Origin: Methylophilaceae bacterium UBA7525
Lineage (GTDB): Bacteria > Pseudomonadota > Gammaproteobacteria > Burkholderiales > Methylophilaceae
Direction of reading: 5' to 3'
DNA: 8,667 nucleotides
Assembly: GCA_002479405.1 (NCBI GenBank)
Contig: DLMX01000121.1
Location: 1 to 8,667 of the forward strand
Below, piece after piece: positions 6,290 to 8,667 of the stretch. The notes beneath the pieces were generated by a model. The model was not told where the DNA came from and searched no databases. It saw only the letters and a program-made list of their open reading frames with translations. Both the position numbers and the translations under genes were made by a program. Positions within the stretch are counted from its first letter, which is position 1; each line of letters begins with the position of its first letter.

Positions 6290-7186
6290 TCAGTCAATCG
6301 ACCGAATCGCCAGCGCCTCAGTAACATCCTGCAGGTTTTCGGGATATTCCGGGGTCAGAGGAACGACGGAGGCCTCCTGCAGCGCTATATGCAACTCAAG
6401 CTGTTCACGACTGTGTTCCACATCCCGCCACCAGCCATTCTGTGGCGGCGCATCATGTTGCAATACACTGCAGGCAGAACGCACATCCCATTCGCCATGC
6501 TGCAATATCTGCAATGCAATATCGACCGACTCGCTCCGTTGCGCAGGTTTCATTGAGGAGACCGCCACTTCACCTCCAATTACCGAAGTCGCAGTAGAAG
6601 CGGCACTGGTAATCAGACTCGTTGCCGTGCCTGCTTGCGCGGCAGTGCTGGATGCGGTAATCACGGCAGCAGCCGGAAACAGGACTGAAGCCAATGCAGA
6701 GATCATCAATTTGGTGGAGGTATTGGTGCGATGATGGCCTGCCAGCACATGCCCTATTTCCCTTGCCATGATGAAGGCCAGTGCATCATCACTCAACTGC
6801 ATGTCCTGCAGACCGCGAAACACCATGATTCTGCCCTTGCTGTTGGAAGCGATACCGGCATCACGTTTTTCAACCACGCTGAATTCCATGCTGCCCAGCC
6901 TGGACTGCCGTTGCGGATAAGCCAGCTGGGCTGCCTGGGTCAATTCCAGGCCCAAAGCCCGGATACGCCGATCAAAGGCATGATTCTGCTCGCAGGCCAG
7001 ATTCTCACAGCTTTCCGCATCCGCCTTGATGGCCAATCTGAAGCGCGTATCAATCTCGGAATACATGTCAGTGATCGGCAACCCCCGTGCTTCTTCCGCA
7101 CAGGCCATCGTGCTGCTCACACTGAAAAGCAGCAAGGACAACAATGAGTATCTAAGCAGCGGTTGTTTAGTCAATTGAATCGACAT
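6290..7186 (-). CDS. M48-family-like periplasmic metalloprotease homologue with altered HExxH motif
   Basis: The 298-residue protein begins with a likely Sec signal peptide: basic residues at 7 and 12, a Leu-rich core at 13-22, and an ACA cleavage site near residue 30. The lipobox match is poor, so a periplasmic rather than lipid-anchored protein is likely. The central region resembles M48 peptidases: ALAFIMAREIGHVLAGHH (135-152) sits where the zinc motif HExxH belongs, and ESVDIALQIL (219-228) matches the downstream helix carrying the third ligand (Glu219). The first zinc histidine is Arg142 (codon AGG), while Glu143 and His146 are kept, so proteolytic activity is doubtful. A small-residue hydrophobic stretch (about 159-205) follows. 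Cys60 and Cys65 could form a disulfide. The ATG at 7186 overlaps the last 20 bases of xth, implying co-transcription after xth. Confidence 0.8.
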   Translation of the reverse strand: MSIQLTKQPLLRYSLLSLLLFSVSSTMACAEEARGLPITDMYSEIDTRFRLAIKADAESCENLACEQNHAFDRRIRALGLELTQAAQLAYPQRQSRLGSMEFSVVEKRDAGIASNSKGRIMVFRGLQDMQLSDDALAFIMAREIGHVLAGHHRTNTSTKLMISALASVLFPAAAVITASSTAAQAGTATSLITSAASTATSVIGGEVAVSSMKPAQRSESVDIALQILQHGEWDVRSACSVLQHDAPPQNGWWRDVEHSREQLELHIALQEASVVPLTPEYPENLQDVTEALAIRSID

Positions 7187-7961
7187 TGAAATCGTAATCC
7201 ATGATTAAAGGAGCATGATCGCTGAATCTTTCAGATTTATATACTACGGCAGTTCTGGCAGTTTCTGAAATCTTCGGCGTGGCGATCTGATAGTCGATAC
7301 GCCAGCCGACGTTCTTCGCCCATGCCTGACCGCGGTTACTCCACCAGGTATAACTATCATCTGCAGCATCCGGATGCAGCTTGCGATAAACATCAACCCA
7401 ACCGACGCGATTGAACAGATCGCTCAACCATGCGCGTTCTTCCGGCAGAAAACCGGAGTTCTTGCGATTGCCTTTCCAGTTCTTGAGGTCGATTTCCTTG
7501 TGCGCGATGTTCCAGTCCCCGCAGACGATAACGTCGCGCCCTGAAGCCTTCAGCGATTGCAGATAAGGCAGGAAACGATCCATGACACTGAACTTGAAGG
7601 CCTGACGCTCCTCACCGCTGGAACCGGAAGGCAGGTAAAGCGAAACCACGGACAGATTACCGAACCTGGCCTCGATATAACGGCCTTCACTGTCGATATC
7701 GGCGATGCCCAAGCCTTCGATGATGGCATCCGGTTGCTTTTTGCTGTAGATGCCAACACCGCTATAGCCTTTTTTTTCGGCATAATGAAAATAGCCGTAA
7801 AACCCGTCCGGCTGGAGCATCTCGCGCGTCATGTCAGTCGCCTGCGCCTTGATTTCCTGCATGCAGACGACATCGGCATCCTGCTTTGCCAGCCAGTCAT
7901 AAAACCCCTTGGTCCTGGCCGACCGTATGCCGTTGAGGTTTACAGATATAATTCGCATCAT
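7167..7961 (-). CDS. xth: Exodeoxyribonuclease III (AP endonuclease)
   Basis: Exonuclease III cuts DNA at abasic sites and removes 3' nucleotides and blocking groups in base excision repair in the cytoplasm. The 264-residue protein matches the ExoIII/EEP fold at usual length. Visible active-site blocks are SVNLNGIRSA (Asn8), CMQEIKAQ (Glu36), CGDWNIAHKEIDLKNWKGN (Asp149 and Asn151), WRIDYQIAT (Asp223) and FSDHAPL (Asp248-His249). Three in-frame ATGs lie at 7967, 7961 and 7958. I chose 7961 because the AAAGGA element stands seven bases before it, whereas it almost touches the ATG at 7967. The gene is divergent from pyrE, with 34 bases between start codons, so its promoter probably lies partly inside pyrE. 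Its 3' end overlaps the downstream M48-like gene by 20 bases. Confidence 0.95.
   Translation of the reverse strand: MMRIISVNLNGIRSARTKGFYDWLAKQDADVVCMQEIKAQATDMTREMLQPDGFYGYFHYAEKKGYSGVGIYSKKQPDAIIEGLGIADIDSEGRYIEARFGNLSVVSLYLPSGSSGEERQAFKFSVMDRFLPYLQSLKASGRDVIVCGDWNIAHKEIDLKNWKGNRKNSGFLPEERAWLSDLFNRVGWVDVYRKLHPDAADDSYTWWSNRGQAWAKNVGWRIDYQIATPKISETARTAVVYKSERFSDHAPLIMDYDFNVDSID
7947..7952 (+). promoter_or_regulatory. Candidate -10 box for pyrE inside xth
   Basis: A perfect TATAAT lies on the plus strand within the first codons of the oppositely oriented xth gene. Transcription would start at about 7959, leaving a pyrE leader of about 37 bases. No good -35 hexamer is seen 16-18 bases upstream, so the call rests on the -10 match and position only. 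Confidence 0.35.
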
Positions 7962-7995
7962 GCCCATTTCCTTTATTTATTGATTCTTACCCACA

Positions 7996-8640
7996 ATGAC
8001 AGACACCACCCAGGATTTTATCCGTTTTGCCATCGACAAACAGGTCTTGCGCTTCGGCGAGTTCAAAACCAAAGCCGGTCGCCTGAGCCCATACTTCTTT
8101 AATGCGGGTCTGTTCAACGACGGCGAAAGCCTGATGAAACTCGGCGAGTTCTATGCAGCTGCCATCCTCAAATCCGGCATCCAGTTCGACATGCTGTTCG
8201 GACCCGCCTACAAGGGCATCACGCTGGCCGCCAGCATCGCCATCGCACTGGCACGTCAGGGTCGAAACCTGCCCTATGCATATAACCGCAAGGAAGCCAA
8301 GGACCACGGTGAAGGCGGCACGGTAGTCGGTGCACCATTGCACGGGCGCGTGCTGATTGTCGATGATGTCATCTCCGCCGGCACCTCGGTACGCGAGTCG
8401 GTCGACATCATCAAGGCTGCAGGCGCAACACCCGCCGGCGTCGCCATTGCTATCGACCGTCAGGAAAAAGGTCTGTGCGAGTTATCCGCCGTGCAGGAAG
8501 TCGAGCGCCAGAACGGACTGCCGGTCTGCAGCATCGCCGACCTGGACGGTCTCATCAAATACTTGCAGAATCAACCGGATATGGCGCAGAATCTGATTGC
8601 CATCGAGGCGTATCGCAAACAATATGGCTGCAGCACCTAA
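7996..8640 (+). CDS. pyrE: Orotate phosphoribosyltransferase
   Basis: PyrE joins orotate to PRPP, releasing pyrophosphate and forming orotidine 5'-monophosphate, the fifth step of de novo pyrimidine synthesis in the cytoplasm. The 214-residue length is standard. The PRPP-binding signature VLIVDDVISAGTS (119-131) includes the acidic pair Asp123-Asp124. The mobile catalytic loop NRKEAKDHGEGG (97-108) has Arg98, Lys99, Lys102 and His104. The N-terminal segment RFGEFKTKAGRLSPYFFN (19-36) matches the family orotate-binding region. The ATG is the natural start by homology, but the preceding bases (TTATTGATTCTTACCCACA) hold no Shine-Dalgarno sequence. pyrE is divergent from xth, an arrangement seen in other proteobacteria. 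Confidence 0.96.
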   Translation: MTDTTQDFIRFAIDKQVLRFGEFKTKAGRLSPYFFNAGLFNDGESLMKLGEFYAAAILKSGIQFDMLFGPAYKGITLAASIAIALARQGRNLPYAYNRKEAKDHGEGGTVVGAPLHGRVLIVDDVISAGTSVRESVDIIKAAGATPAGVAIAIDRQEKGLCELSAVQEVERQNGLPVCSIADLDGLIKYLQNQPDMAQNLIAIEAYRKQYGCST

Positions 8641-8655
8641 GGAAGCGCTGATTAA

Positions 8656-8667
8656 ATGAGTGAGCGG
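8656..8667 (+). CDS. Possible start of a following gene (four codons visible)
   Basis: ATG AGT GAG CGG (MSER) begins 15 bases after the pyrE stop. A purine-rich AAGGAAG that overlaps the pyrE stop codon sits about ten bases before this ATG and could serve as ribosome binding site. The frame is open to the window edge, but four codons are too few to identify a product. If real, it would be co-transcribed with pyrE. Confidence 0.35.

Noticed and set aside
1..8667. A mobile, defence, phage or biosynthetic island, CRISPR array or novel multi-gene system
   Set aside because: Almost every gene is a recognised housekeeping type with uniform composition; I saw no direct-repeat array, transposase, integrase, attachment-like repeat or tRNA.

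Overview
The window is an ordinary, densely packed stretch of chromosome from a moderately GC-rich Gram-negative bacterium, most likely a betaproteobacterium. The grounds are the metX-metW pair followed by a convergent ampG, the protein sequences of MetX and MetW, and the prfA-prmC and divergent xth/pyrE arrangements. I cannot name the genus. I see no rRNA, tRNA, insertion sequence, phage gene or CRISPR array, and no convincing previously undescribed multi-gene system.

Layout. Bases 1-1577 (+) hold the 3' part of prfA (release factor 1) and prmC, the methyltransferase that modifies the release-factor GGQ glutamine; they overlap by ATGA. A gamma-carbonic-anhydrase-like gene (1560-2102, -) meets prmC tail to tail with an 18-base overlap. 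It is divergent from metX, with only 21 bases between the two start codons. metX-metW (2124-3874, +) is a translationally coupled methionine-biosynthesis operon. It converges on a minus-strand pair, ampG and then a DsbD_2/TauE-SafE-like membrane protein (5775 down to 3888), which overlap by 8 bases. A 215-base gap (5776-5990) holds a likely ampG promoter with a perfect 14-bp palindrome, and is followed by a small gene of unknown function (5991-6263, +). Next are a periplasmic M48-like protein (6290-7186, -) and xth (exonuclease III, 7167-7961, -), which form a two-gene unit. xth is divergent from pyrE (7996-8640, +). The last 12 bases may begin another gene.

Functional links. PrmC acts directly on the PrfA encoded just before it. 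MetX and MetW act together at the homoserine acylation step. AmpG returns cell-wall fragments to the cytoplasm. The other genes are housekeeping neighbours with no evident common pathway.

The points most worth a second look are: (1) a near-symmetric -10 element shared by metX and the gamma-CA gene, predicting two leaderless divergent transcripts; (2) an M48-family protein whose HExxH motif reads RExxH; (3) a 14-bp palindrome where the -35 box of ampG should be; and (4) a 12-bp stem-loop just inside metW, in an AT-rich patch.
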